DNA of 64,000 bases from contig JBAJFG010000589.1 in assembly GCA_037903475.1 (NCBI GenBank), positions 298,166 through 362,165 of the forward strand, in the 5' to 3' direction. The notes beneath the pieces are model-generated. The model saw nothing but the letters and a program-made list of their open reading frames with translations, made no database searches and was not told the DNA's origin. Of the stretch, positions 47,413 to 58,608 are shown one piece after another. The position numbers and the translations under genes are program-made. This DNA is from Ancylostoma caninum. Taxonomy: Eukaryota; Nematoda; Chromadorea; Rhabditida; Ancylostomatidae. Numbering within the stretch: position 1 is the stretch's first letter; each line of letters starts with the position of its first letter.

Positions 47413-47652
47413 TCAAGGGTCTTCGCGTAAGAAATTTCTTCGGTCGAAGTGGTTGCTGTCATCGAGACCGAATATTTCTTCTTCAATCATAGAAAATCGC
47501 TGATAATCAGTCATTCTAAGCAAAACGTCTCTTTCACACTTAGTACAGGTGACTTGGCCAGTTTTGATTGCCTTTCGAGCTCCAGCTGATTGACAGGATA
47601 GGTGGCTGTCAGTTGCGCTGTTTTTTACTGACTCGTTACTCCACTTCGCAAG
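47413..47652 (-). CDS. Terminal exon of unknown gene, left-arm copy
   Basis: Mirror of 61128-61367. It follows an ATTTTCAAG acceptor, 79 codons to a TGA. It has two CxxC-like cysteines (TCTKCERD) and an acidic end. Confidence 0.35.
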   Translation of the reverse strand, partial: LAKWSNESVKNSATDSHLSCQSAGARKAIKTGQVTCTKCERDVLLRMTDYQRFSMIEEEIFGLDDSNHFDRRNFLREDP

Positions 47653-48565
47653 CTTGAAAATTAGGCAAATTATCGCTCTAAGAAAAACTGTTTTGAAAAC
47701 TCCTGTAGAGGAAGAATAGCGGTTTCGAATCGTATATGAATTGTACCTAAATGATAGATATAGAAAAGGTATAGAACAATGCATCCGAAAAAAAAAAGCG
47801 CAAGAACTTATGTTACCACCTAATTTTTTGGTGACATGGAAGGAACAAGAATGGTGAAAAAAAAACTAGCAGGTGGGCAATCCTCGATTAAAGCTACATT
47901 CAAAAAATATCTTTATCTTCTCGATTCTTATTTCAGACAACCTTGCGTGCTTTAGGAGTGCCAACACAAATCTCGGACAGTAGAAGTTCTACGTACCAAC
48001 TGCCATCAAGGTGCACATCGCGTGCATCAGCGAGGAGCCCCAAAAATTGTGTGCAAAATCATGGCTACAAAGAAGAAGGTTATGCTTTGTATGTGACGGT
48101 GCTTTGACGGACTAACTCATTATTCGTCGTTGATATCTGGCCACTGCATCAGAGCTGACTTGCTCTCTGACAAAAGCAAAAAGATGGTCACAGAAGTTCT
48201 TTTCTGCAGTCAAAAGAAAGGGCATCCTAATTCTGCACAACCCTGCATTTGCACGCTTCCATTATCGGACGAGCTAGAAGAAGACAAATTGCAAAATCAA
48301 GAATCTGGCCATCTACGCAACAGTGAGAATCTTGTATAGAAATACCCCTGTTCAAAGCATTTCAGTAATTCCAAGAAATCCAGATTTCCGACGAAATGCT
48401 GTAACGAATTCGCTGGGAGATAGCGTAGATATGCAGGAGGCTACAAAATCGACCACGAGTACTTACTACTTAATTCGAGCCCCGAGTGACCAAGACGAGC
48501 AGTCAAAATCCCATATCGATTTTGGATTAACCGGATACTACCAAAATACGTGTGAAGCGTCATAC

Positions 48566-48671
48566 CGATAACTGCGTCAGCAACATCCGAACTTGTTATT
48601 ATGTCCTCATTATCACAATCCTCAAGGGTTACAGTGATGCAAACAGCTAGAAGAGCGAGCAAAGCTTTCAT
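48566..48671 (-). CDS. Signal-peptide exon of unknown gene, left-arm copy
   Basis: Mirror of 60109-60214: ATG, hydrophobic MKALLALLAVCITVTLE, acidic DCDNEDIITSSDVADAVI, then a GTATGA donor. Confidence 0.5.
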
Positions 48672-49049
48672 CCTTCGTTCAAATGTTTCCAAGTCTGCGA
48701 GCCTGAAATGTATTCGTATTCAAGAAAGGATTGACGACTCAGTGGTGGAAGTGTGATCTTTGTATAATTTTAGTAGATGGCATAGGGGACAAAATTCGGT
48801 GAGGAGGAGATTGAAATCGTGAAGTGGTTATCATAATGAAAACGATGTTTCACACTGACATGAGAGGTTGATCATGTGCTCCTAATACGTTTGCAAAGTG
48901 GTATATAAAGGGAGATGCCAGGGTTCACGCATTTGTAACTGTACCATTCTCAGATGAAAAGTTTGCGCCCGTACAGGAAGGGGGGTGGCGAAATCCCACA
49001 AGGTCGTTACAAGGTGATTTACTATCAGATATCTCAGAAAGAAACTGTT

Positions 49050-49345
49050 TAAAGGCAGTGTGTCACCTCGTTTTCGTCTCTGAGCTTTTACCTGATCCTG
49101 AATCTACTCGACACGCTGAATCCAACGGTATACCTAAAATGCTACGAAAAGGTCTTTAAACCCTATTTTTCCCTATTTTTGAACGTTTTTCGGGACGGGA
49201 TTTGTAACAGTTTGTCGAGCCGAGTGGACGCGCGAAGTCGTTGATCTCATCGATCGGACACGTCTAGGCGTGTTAGCCAACACTGCAGACGTGGCGGGCA
49301 GCCAGCACATTCACGAACCGCTCCGTCCAGCTCCAAAGAGTGGGC
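49050..49345 (+). repeat. Dispersed repeat, better copy of 470-790
   Basis: Begins after TTTAAAGGCAG, contains 'aacggtatacctaaaatg', 'gggatttgtaacagtttg' and 'cgttgatctcatcgat'. The starting TTTAAAGGCAG resembles the TTAA-element terminus, but no matching far end was found. Mirror at 59435-59730. Confidence 0.55.
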
Positions 49346-50171
49346 TAGCGGGCCCAATTCTTAAGAATGGTTCTTCGGTTTTTTCAAAATCACCTTACGA
49401 ATGAATCAAAAATTTCGCGTTAGCTCATTTTTTAGCGTTCATCACAACTACAATTTTTTGAATATTCATTTTTGATTATTTATTATTGAAATTATTGTTT
49501 TCTATTATTCCGATTTCCACCTAGACCTCCAAATCAGCATAGAATCCTGAACATATCTCACGTCTTCCTTTCCCCTCCCAAATTCAATTTTTAGTCTTCC
49601 TTAATATTCTCTGAACAGCTTGTTTACCACGTGACCAATAGCAATAGTAAAATAATCGGTGAATAATTGATAATCTACTGCACAAAGTAGTTTAACAGTC
49701 TTCACTGGAACATCGCCTCATCACTCTCTCTCCAGCGGCTTCTATGAAACACCAACAGTATGAAAGGAAGAGTCCGACCCACTACGCAGTGAGCCAGCGT
49801 GGGTCGTACGCCCACTTCTTCAGCGGATCGCTTACATCTGTGCTGTACGTTTGTTATTTGATCAACTTTAGCTTCTGAATGGAGGACGGGCTTTGACGTT
49901 TCTACGAAGAAGTCATCAGTACGTCTGAGATAGGGATTTGAGGCAGAAGAGCTTAAAAAAGATAGCTAGATGACGCAAACTTCGAGAAGGAGAAGATCCA
50001 AGTGTATAAAGTCGAAGTTGATGAGACGGATGTATGCAGAGAATAAGTGAGTGGTCAAACTCTCCGCAGATGTAGTACAAACTCACTCGTCCCGTTGCGA
50101 TGTAGAGAGTAAAGAGTAATTAAAGAATAAGACGAAGTGGTCTAAAATTTCCGTTGGCCCTTGGAGGATAT

Positions 50172-50453
50172 CAGTGGCGGACGCAGAAAGTGGACGGGAG
50201 GGGGGGGGGCGTGGGAAAAAAGTGGGATCTCCGCCGCTTTGGGGACCTAGATGGAAAATAAAATTGATAAAAATATTAATTATAAAAATAAATAATAAAT
50301 AAAAATTATATCAAAAATAATAATAAAGATAAACAATTGAAAATAAACCAATATAAGATTTTTATTTGTATTGTAAAGTAATTTCGAAAATCTGGCGACC
50401 CATTTTCGGGGGAGGAGGCGCCTCCGCCCCCCCCCCCCCTGCGTCCGCCACTG
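50172..50453. mobile_element. hAT-type MITE, left-arm copy
   Basis: Termini CAGTGGCGGACGCAG and CTGCGTCCGCCACTG are exact reverse complements, flanked by an exact 8-bp duplication GAGGATAT (50164-50171 and 50454-50461). Both features are diagnostic of hAT transposition. The interior is AT-rich with long poly-G and poly-C ends next to the termini. It is 282 bp, non-coding. Confidence 0.92.
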
Positions 50454-51296
50454 GAGGATATGTATGTGAAGTTTGCTCCCGACTGGTTGAGCCTCCGCAA
50501 TTTCCATTTAGAACATGTATACACACGGACACACATACAGTCCTTGTCGAAAAGATAGACGGATTGCGCTTGCGGTCTTATATCGTTGCGGCAGCAGAAT
50601 CATCGCAGGCCTCTCATTTGAAGCATGCTCTCCACATGTCCATCGTTCAGGTCCCACCACATTTTTGATGTCACGAAATCGGTCTATCTTTTCAAGAATT
50701 ACTGTACATACAGGAACATACACCTTTATATACGTATCAAGTTCATTAATAATGCTGTGAGGAAGATACGAAAACAATAAAGAGATTCGATTAAATCACA
50801 AAATTTTCCATCCCATACTTCACTTGCACTGCCTACGTTGGGGAACAAGGGCTCTGCTGGTTATTTTATCTTACGTTGGCATCGCCGCAGCAAAGCGATA
50901 TTTGAATTGCACCAAATGACACACAACAAAGAAGGACAGGAAAGTGTTAGATTTGCACCCCACTTTGACGCAACATGATTGAGAATAGTGTAGATTGCGA
51001 CAATTCGACCAGCCTCAGTCGAGTAACTTACATCTCGAATTCCTCCAAAGACACGATTAGAATACTGGCCCACTTGGGAGCTGCGCTGTTACCTGTCGTT
51101 CCGAACCAGTACACTACCAGGCTGAGGGAGGAATAGCGTTTCCGTTTAAGCAGAAAAGTTTCTGTGAGAAATTATGGCGGTCGCCTCTTCAACCTCATCT
51201 TCTCTGATGGTGGTGCAAAATCCACTGTCACCCTGCGTGACCCGACTTTCCGTACAAGTGGAGAGAGCATATATGTTCCCTTTATCCTCGACTCAC

Positions 51297-51444
51297 CGAT
51301 CTGTATTGCTTGGAGCCTCTTGGAGGCAAAGATGTCTGCTACTAACCATAACAGTATGAATTCATTGAAGAAAGAATTCGAAGGCAAACGGAGCAAGACT
51401 GAGGTCAACTTTCCGCGGCCAACTGTTGTTTCACTTGAGAGCGC
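51297..51444 (-). CDS. Exon of unknown gene, left-arm copy
   Basis: Mirror of 57334-57481: a 148-nt open exon with a TTTCATGCAG acceptor and GTGAGT donor. See the right-arm entry. Confidence 0.45.
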
Positions 51445-52265
51445 CTGCATGAAAATCAAAGGAAACAACTTTGAGAAACACCTAACATGATAATGGCTCA
51501 GGCTTGACTTAAATGGATGGAACACGCGAAGTTGCACAAACTTGCGTTTTTGGAGCAGAAGGACAAAAAATTAAGCCATGCATACTGAACCTCAAGGAAA
51601 AGTTGTCGAAGAGTCACTTGAGACAGATTCAAAAGGAGAGGAGATATGCAATGGTTGGAGGTCAGATGTCCAACGAAGTTTGTCCTCGACATCGGGAGAT
51701 GCAGATGTGCGAATGTGTGCCATTCCTTTACCTATTTATGGAATCGGCAGTGTGAGAAATATTGAAGCGAAAAAAAGAATAATCCTCCTACAGCTCACTG
51801 TAGAAATTCATGAGCTCTCTTCCATTGCTAATTTGTGGGGATTACGAAGACGCATAACTATTACATTTCACAATTATTCTGTTATAATTGACACCCACCT
51901 GTGCATGTGCAAGTAAAAAGATCATCTGGGAGCAGGTGGTTTCAATTCTGCACACTTTCTAGCTGTTGGATGTTGATAGTTGGAGGGATCGATAGTACTG
52001 TTATAAATAAGAATTGGGGAGGAATTACGGTAAAAAGGGACACGGACCATTAAGATCCTAGCAATTGGGGCGATTTACCTCTACCTGCTAGGGTCTAAAT
52101 GACCTGTTCCAACGGCTGTCTGAGGGGACGCCGAGCTTGGTTGGTTGTTTCCAGCCGTATGTCGCGGAATGTTGCTGCGTTGCGAGCGGCGCGGCAAGGC
52201 GCAGAGACGGCGCTATGACATGTGCGAATTGCGTGTAACTCGAGCAGATGATTCACAAGGAGCAA

Positions 52266-52481
52266 CTAGCTGCTGGCAGCTTGTCGTGCTGCCTGAAAGC
52301 AAGCGTAGCCGATTCCACCATGATTCGGAACAACATACTTGCCTGGAACCTTCCCGAACATCGTGGGTGTTGGAAATTCGCACCTATAGGTTGCTTGATA
52401 GGCTAAACACAAATAAATGTACTGTGCGGAATTTGTGTCAAAGTAAACTCGAATTCCAAGCTCAACTTCGTTCATTGCCAT
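52266..52481 (-). CDS. Short ORF of unknown function, left-arm copy
   Basis: Mirror of 56295-56510, 71 codons with ATG and stop. No family recognised; the 3' half overlaps sequence that looks repetitive, so it may be spurious. Confidence 0.2.
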   Translation of the reverse strand: MAMNEVELGIRVYFDTNSAQYIYLCLAYQATYRCEFPTPTMFGKVPGKYVVPNHGGIGYACFQAARQAASS

Positions 52482-52783
52482 TATTTATATTTTAGGAGAT
52501 TGGAAAGAAACTACCCTCCCTTGCAGGTATGCACGTAGAAAAAGCAGGATGAAGGTGCTGCACGGCATCGAACAGTTGGCCCGCATGGCTGGGCATGCGC
52601 TTTGATACGTTGTCCCAGAAATAATGGCCGTTTCTGAGCCACTTATTCTAAGATGCGTAACTCAGTTCAAACTTGATATATCCCTTTTAAATAATAGCTA
52701 CTATAGACAGCATTTCACTTGGATCTTTGCTGGCCTCTAGAACATATACAAAATATACAAAAGGGAAACCTGATAGTCAACAA

Positions 52784-53604
52784 CTGGGGTGGTATGCACG
52801 AAAGTTCCGAACGTTCCGATAGGTACCCGACAGTTTCCTGGAGTTCGAGCGCGATATTGTAAGCGGTCTGTTTACATTTGCAAGGTTCCGAAGTTCATTC
52901 CGACTGTGCTCCTGTGAGCTTCCGGCCATTCTATTCGGAAGCTCCACAGGTTCCAGCCAGCTTCCTAAGAGCTTCCCGCGACATCGTCCACGAATTTTCA
53001 GAAGGTAATAGGTACCGGGCCGGGAACTAGCTTCCAGATAAGGTTCCTGAGAGCTTCCGATCGTACCAGCACAAAGATGAGCTGGTACGGAGTACCCGAG
53101 GATGTCCTTTACATCGTTTAGCCTTCCTATTGTAACTTTATGGGTGCGCCGGCGCTCAAACTCGAAAAATCGGAATGGGACGGGTCCACTGTGGCGACAT
53201 TGGTGCGCCGGCGTTGAATTTTGCAAAATCAGCCTGGGACGGGTCCACTGTGGCGTCATGGGTGCGCCAACGCTCAAACTTGAAAAATCGGAATGGGACG
53301 GGTCCACTGTGGCGCAACAATATAGGATAGATTGGCCTAAATCGAGATTCTTCTTCTTTGTTATGAGGTGTTAACGACCGCAAACAGTTCATTACACGTT
53401 TAAATCACAAGTTAAAATGAAGTGATTTCGCGTACATTCAATCAAAACACCCCGGTAGTAAACAACAGTGAGGTACCGATCATTCGTGCCTGAAGGTTCC
53501 GGCTGGAAGGCTTTGTCGCGGGAACCTCGGGGAGCGGAATTTCCGTTCCGGGTCTTCGCGCGAAAGCCTTCCTGGGCCGAAACTTTCGTGCATACCACCC
53601 CTGG
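52784..53604. mobile_element. hAT-like MITE with GGGGTGGTATGCACGAAAGT ends, left-arm copy
   Basis: Left GGGGTGGTATGCACGAAAGT and right ACTTTCGTGCATACCACCCC are exact reverse complements. AGTCAACAA occurs just outside both ends (52775-52783 and 53605-53613). CAGGGG-type ends and an 8-9 bp duplication suggest hAT. The interior is full of 'aggttcc'/'ggaagct' repeats and holds a 59-bp minisatellite. A 176-codon minus ORF crosses it but is repeat-derived. Confidence 0.8.
53142..53318. repeat. Minisatellite, three 59-bp units
   Basis: Units start near 53142, 53201 and 53260. Each contains GGTGCGCC and GGGACGGGTCCACTGTGGCG. Units 1 and 3 are closest; unit 2 differs in its middle. It lies inside the hAT-like element and is mirrored at 55458-55634. 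Confidence 0.85.
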
Positions 53605-53796
53605 AGTCAACAAATGAATTTCGGGAGGTCGGTTTTCGATGCATCTCGATCCACACAAAATTTTCAGATCAAAGCCGTGTTCACTGTAGGTCCAAATCGA
53701 TATTCTATCAGGCGAAGGTCTAGCGAGCACATTGTTCTGCGAGAAGAAGAGAGGAGTAGGAAGGAGGCGATGTCTCGACCGTAGAAATATTTGTTG

Positions 53797-53965
53797 TTGT
53801 CCGTTAAAATCGAGGTTTTGGCAGAAATCGTAACAGGAGAAGTGTTCAGTAAATGCATCTTTTAGCCTGACCTCCCTGCTATCGAACAGATCCAGCAATA
53901 CAAAGCCGATCAGAAAACGTTTACTTTTTCTATGATGTCAAGTTTTAAGAAATGTATCTGGATTT
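53797..53965 (+). pseudogene. Broken copy of the exon at 54619-54979
   Basis: Reads on + like the minus strand of the other side of the spacer (EVLAEIVTGE.F, PDLPAIEQ) at roughly 85% by eye. It has an in-frame TAG after the FSKCIF stretch, and the donor GT after GAACAG is changed to AT. Confidence 0.6.
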
Positions 53966-54618
53966 GTTTCTGAGGAAGTGTTTCCTAACTATGACAGAAA
54001 ACTGCACAATGTATGTATGTGAAGTTAAAATCCATCGAATTTTGTGGTCGATAAGAGCTACAATTTTTGAGACACTAGGAGCTAATTTGAGGTGCGGTTT
54101 TGGGCTGGAACAAGTGTGGCTTAGGAAATGTTTGTGTGTTGCAAAAAAAATTGTTCCTTGTAAGGTATGGGTGTGTGATATATGAATGTCACATGAAAAA
54201 CTTTCAAAAGCGAAAAATTCATATAAGTCGAGAACGAAAAGCGATACTCGATTCGCAAGCGGCGTAGCTATTGAATTTTGATTCAAACATGTTTTTCTTG
54301 TTAACCATTTGCCCTAAAACCCGTTCCTATGATAGTCCATATTCCGTTGAATTCGTAAATCCACAGCCCTGATCTTGCGCTTTACGGTATTTCACGAACA
54401 TATGCACAGTAGTTACCAAGACCCCACTAGAGGTTATTTGACATGCTGAACACGAAATAATGAATGCACTGTATGGTGTTGTTCTCATATTACTTTGGCC
54501 CCTTCCACACATATCCACTTTGCATGCTTTCTCGGTGCGTATTGCTAGGAAGTAGACAAAGTGGATTACAAACAAGACTCTTGCCGCTCATGGGATTACG
54601 GGTTGTAACACTGCTTAC
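53966..54618. other. Centre of palindrome 2 spacer
   Basis: Unpaired unique sequence, about 650 bp. No gene recognised; short ORFs on both strands only. Confidence 0.5.
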
Positions 54619-54979
54619 ATTAATCCCTTTCAAAAGCACTTTGATGGAATATTTTGGGGACACCGGGTCACCCGCAGTGAAGACTGTACGTTGCTCACTG
54701 AAGAAATTCCTAGTCAGTTTGTACTGCTGAAACAAATCCAGATACTTTTCTTAAAACTTGGCATCATAGAAAAAGTAAATGTTTTTTGATTGGCTTTGTA
54801 TTGCTGGACCTGTTCGATAGCAGGGAGATCAGGCCAGAAGTTGTATTCACCGAACACGTCTCCTGTTACAATTTCTGCTAAAACCTCGGTTTTCGGTGAA
54901 AGTTGCTCCAGTTTCGATGAGCTTAACATGCACACTTCCAGTAGGAAGATGTGCAAATCCACACGGCTCCACGACCAAC
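54619..54979 (-). CDS. Two exons of unknown gene, weak cyclic-nucleotide-binding resemblance
   Basis: On minus the first exon is open from inside the right arm through VDLHIFLLEVCML and VLAEIVTGDVFGEYNFWPDL to a donor after AIEQ (GAACAG/GTCCAG). The second starts after TTTGTTTCAG at 54726 with QYKLTRNFFSEQRTVFTAGD and ends at GTAAGC (54618). The GDVFGE phrase is typical of cyclic-nucleotide-binding domains, but order and spacing do not clearly fit, so this is only a lead. Confidence 0.4.
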
Positions 54980-55171
54980 CAACAAATATTTCTACGGTCG
55001 AGACATCGCATCCTTCCTACTCCTCTCTTCTTCTCGCAGAACAATGTGCTCGCTAGACCTTCGCCTGATAGAATATCGATTTGGACCTACAGTGAACACG
55101 GCTTTGATCTGAAAATTTTGTGTGGATCGAGATGCATCGAAAACCGACCTCCAGAAATTCATTTGTTGACT

Positions 55172-55992
55172 CCAGGGGTGGTATGCACGAAAGTTTCGGC
55201 CCAGGAAGGCTTTCGCGCGAAGACCCGGAACGGAAATTCCGCTCCCCGAGGTTCCCGCGACAAAGCCTTCCAGCCGGAACCTTCAGGCACGAATGATCGG
55301 TACCTCACTGTTGTTTACTACCGGGGTGTTTTGATTGAATGTACGCGAAATCACTTCATTTTAACTTGTGATTTAAACGTGTAATGAACTGTTTGCGGTC
55401 GTTAACACCTCATAACAAAGAAGAAGAATCTCGATTTAGGCCAATCTATCCTATATTGTTGCGCCACAGTGGACCCGTCCCATTCCGATTTTTCAAGTTT
55501 GAGCGTTGGCGCACCCATGACGCCACAGTGGACCCGTCCCAGGCTGATTTTGCAAAATTCAACGCCGGCGCACCAATGTCGCCACAGTGGACCCGTCCCA
55601 TTCCGATTTTTCGAGTTTGAGCGCCGGCGCACCCATAAAGTTACAATAGGAAGGCTAAACGATGTAAAGGACATCCTCGGGTACTCCGTACCAGCTCATC
55701 TTTGTGCTGGTACGATCGGAAGCTCTCAGGAACCTTATCTGGAAGCTAGTTCCCGGCCCGGTACCTATTACCTTCTGAAAATTCGTGGACGATGTCGCGG
55801 GAAGCTCTTAGGAAGCTGGCTGGAACCTGTGGAGCTTCCGAATAGAATGGCCGGAAGCTCACAGGAGCACAGTCGGAATGAACTTCGGAACCTTGCAAAT
55901 GTAAACAGACCGCTTACAATATCGCGCTCGAACTCCAGGAAACTGTCGGGTACCTATCGGAACGTTCGGAACTTTCGTGCATACCACCCCAG
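55172..55992. mobile_element. hAT-like MITE, right-arm copy
   Basis: Mirror of 52784-53604 with the same termini and the flanking TTGTTGACT (reverse complement of AGTCAACAA). Confidence 0.8.
55458..55634. repeat. Minisatellite, right-arm copy
   Basis: Mirror of the three 59-bp units at 53142-53318, same unit number. Confidence 0.85.
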
Positions 55993-56294
55993 TTGTTGAC
56001 TATCAGGTTTCCCTTTTGTATATTTTGTATATGTTCTAGAGGCCAGCAAAGATCCAAGTGAAATGCTGTCTATAGTAGCTATTATTTAAAAGGGATATAT
56101 CAAGTTTGAACTGAGTTACGCATCTTAGAATAAGTGGCTCAGAAACGGCCATTATTTCTGGGACAACGTATCAAAGCGCATGCCCAGCCATGCGGGCCAA
56201 CTGTTCGATGCCGTGCAGCACCTTCATCCTGCTTTTTCTACGTGCATACCTGCAAGGGAGGGTAGTTTCTTTCCAATCTCCTAAAATATAAATA

Positions 56295-56510
56295 ATGGCA
56301 ATGAACGAAGTTGAGCTTGGAATTCGAGTTTACTTTGACACAAATTCCGCACAGTACATTTATTTGTGTTTAGCCTATCAAGCAACCTATAGGTGCGAAT
56401 TTCCAACACCCACGATGTTCGGGAAGGTTCCAGGCAAGTATGTTGTTCCGAATCATGGTGGAATCGGCTACGCTTGCTTTCAGGCAGCACGACAAGCTGC
56501 CAGCAGCTAG
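56295..56510 (+). CDS. Short ORF of unknown function, right-arm copy
   Basis: 71 codons starting MAMNEVELGIRVYFD and ending in QAARQAASS. No signal peptide and no known motif. The ATG follows an AT-rich leader. It may be chance or an exon of the arm gene. Confidence 0.2.
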   Translation: MAMNEVELGIRVYFDTNSAQYIYLCLAYQATYRCEFPTPTMFGKVPGKYVVPNHGGIGYACFQAARQAASS

Positions 56511-57333
56511 TTGCTCCTTGTGAATCATCTGCTCGAGTTACACGCAATTCGCACATGTCATAGCGCCGTCTCTGCGCCTTGCCGCGCCGCTCGCAACGCA
56601 GCAACATTCCGCGACATACGGCTGGAAACAACCAACCAAGCTCGGCGTCCCCTCAGACAGCCGTTGGAACAGGTCATTTAGACCCTAGCAGGTAGAGGTA
56701 AATCGCCCCAATTGCTAGGATCTTAATGGTCCGTGTCCCTTTTTACCGTAATTCCTCCCCAATTCTTATTTATAACAGTACTATCGATCCCTCCAACTAT
56801 CAACATCCAACAGCTAGAAAGTGTGCAGAATTGAAACCACCTGCTCCCAGATGATCTTTTTACTTGCACATGCACAGGTGGGTGTCAATTATAACAGAAT
56901 AATTGTGAAATGTAATAGTTATGCGTCTTCGTAATCCCCACAAATTAGCAATGGAAGAGAGCTCATGAATTTCTACAGTGAGCTGTAGGAGGATTATTCT
57001 TTTTTTTTCGCTTCAATATTTCTCACACTGCCGATTCCATAAATAGGTAAAGGAATGGCACACATTCGCACATCTGCATCTCCCGATGTCGAGGACAAAC
57101 TTCGTTGGACATCTGACCTCCAACCATTGCATATCTCCTTTCCTTTTGAATCTGTCTCAAGTGACTCTTCGACAACTTTTCCTTGAGGTTCAGTATGCAT
57201 GGCTTAATTTTTTGTCCTTCTGCTCCAAAAACGCAAGTTTGTGCAACTTCGCGTGTTCCATCCATTTAAGTCAAGCCTGAGCCATTATCATGTTAGGTGT
57301 TTCTCAAAGTTGTTTCCTTTGATTTTCATGCAG

Positions 57334-57481
57334 GCGCTCTCAAGTGAAACAACAGTTGGCCGCGGAAAGTTGACCTCAGTCTTGCTCCGTTTGCCTTCGA
57401 ATTCTTTCTTCAATGAATTCATACTGTTATGGTTAGTAGCAGACATCTTTGCCTCCAAGAGGCTCCAAGCAATACAGATCG
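57334..57481 (+). CDS. Exon of unknown gene, right-arm copy
   Basis: A 148-nt open exon between a TTTCATGCAG acceptor and a GTGAGT donor, encoding GRGKLTSVLLRLPSN and a hydrophobic EFILLWLVADIFASKRL. A further open stretch at about 57630-57746 (YWFGTTGNSAAPKWAS) ends at a perfect GTAAGT donor and may be a following exon. No family recognised. Confidence 0.45.
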
Positions 57482-58324
57482 GTGAGTCGAGGATAAAGGG
57501 AACATATATGCTCTCTCCACTTGTACGGAAAGTCGGGTCACGCAGGGTGACAGTGGATTTTGCACCACCATCAGAGAAGATGAGGTTGAAGAGGCGACCG
57601 CCATAATTTCTCACAGAAACTTTTCTGCTTAAACGGAAACGCTATTCCTCCCTCAGCCTGGTAGTGTACTGGTTCGGAACGACAGGTAACAGCGCAGCTC
57701 CCAAGTGGGCCAGTATTCTAATCGTGTCTTTGGAGGAATTCGAGATGTAAGTTACTCGACTGAGGCTGGTCGAATTGTCGCAATCTACACTATTCTCAAT
57801 CATGTTGCGTCAAAGTGGGGTGCAAATCTAACACTTTCCTGTCCTTCTTTGTTGTGTGTCATTTGGTGCAATTCAAATATCGCTTTGCTGCGGCGATGCC
57901 AACGTAAGATAAAATAACCAGCAGAGCCCTTGTTCCCCAACGTAGGCAGTGCAAGTGAAGTATGGGATGGAAAATTTTGTGATTTAATCGAATCTCTTTA
58001 TTGTTTTCGTATCTTCCTCACAGCATTATTAATGAACTTGATACGTATATAAAGGTGTATGTTCCTGTATGTACAGTAATTCTTGAAAAGATAGACCGAT
58101 TTCGTGACATCAAAAATGTGGTGGGACCTGAACGATGGACATGTGGAGAGCATGCTTCAAATGAGAGGCCTGCGATGATTCTGCTGCCGCAACGATATAA
58201 GACCGCAAGCGCAATCCGTCTATCTTTTCGACAAGGACTGTATGTGTGTCCGTGTGTATACATGTTCTAAATGGAAATTGCGGAGGCTCAACCAGTCGGG
58301 AGCAAACTTCACATACATATCCTC

Positions 58325-58608
58325 CAGTGGCGGCCGCCGGGGGGGGGGGGGCGGAGGCGCCTCCTCCCCCGAAAATGGGTCGCCAGATTTTCGAAATTAC
58401 TTTACAATACAAATAAAAATCTTATATTGGTTTATTTTCAATTGTTTATCTTTATTATTATTTTTGATATAATTTTTATTTATTATTTATTTTTATAATT
58501 AATATTTTTATCAATTTTATTTTCCATCTAGGTCCCCAAAGCGGCGGAGATCCCACTTTTTTCCCACGCCCCCCCCCCCCTCCCGTCCACTTTCTGCGTC
58601 CGCCACTG
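58325..58608. mobile_element. hAT-type MITE, right-arm copy with altered terminus
   Basis: Mirror of 50172-50453. The ATATCCTC duplication is kept, but one terminus now reads CAGTGGCGGCCGCC before the poly-G instead of CAGTGGCGGACGCAG, and the G-run length differs. This is one of the clearest differences between the two arms. Confidence 0.9.

Larger units (their letters stand above)
44780..53796 (+). repeat. Palindrome 2, left arm (at least 9.0 kb)
   Basis: Reverse complement of 54980-64000; paired positions sum to about 108,780 outside and 108,776 inside. The window's last base pairs with 44780, so the true outer boundary is unknown. The outer 300 bp look identical. Differences seen are mostly homopolymer length (near 50433, 51774) and a few substitutions, more of them near the inner end (53603-53770). 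Confidence 0.95.

Noticed and set aside
49795..49850. CTGAAGAAGTGGGCGTACGACCCAC (reverse strand) as another hammerhead
   Set aside because: It has CTGAAGA and a stem-loop, but no GAAA box follows, so the catalytic core is absent.
52777..53307. 176-codon minus-strand ORF as a gene
   Set aside because: It lies wholly inside the hAT-like element and encodes the 59-bp minisatellite and 'ggaagct' repeats.
54619..54979. Firm call of a cyclic-nucleotide-gated channel
   Set aside because: Only the GDVFGE phrase fits; the remaining cyclic-nucleotide-binding pattern, including the key arginine, is not visible.
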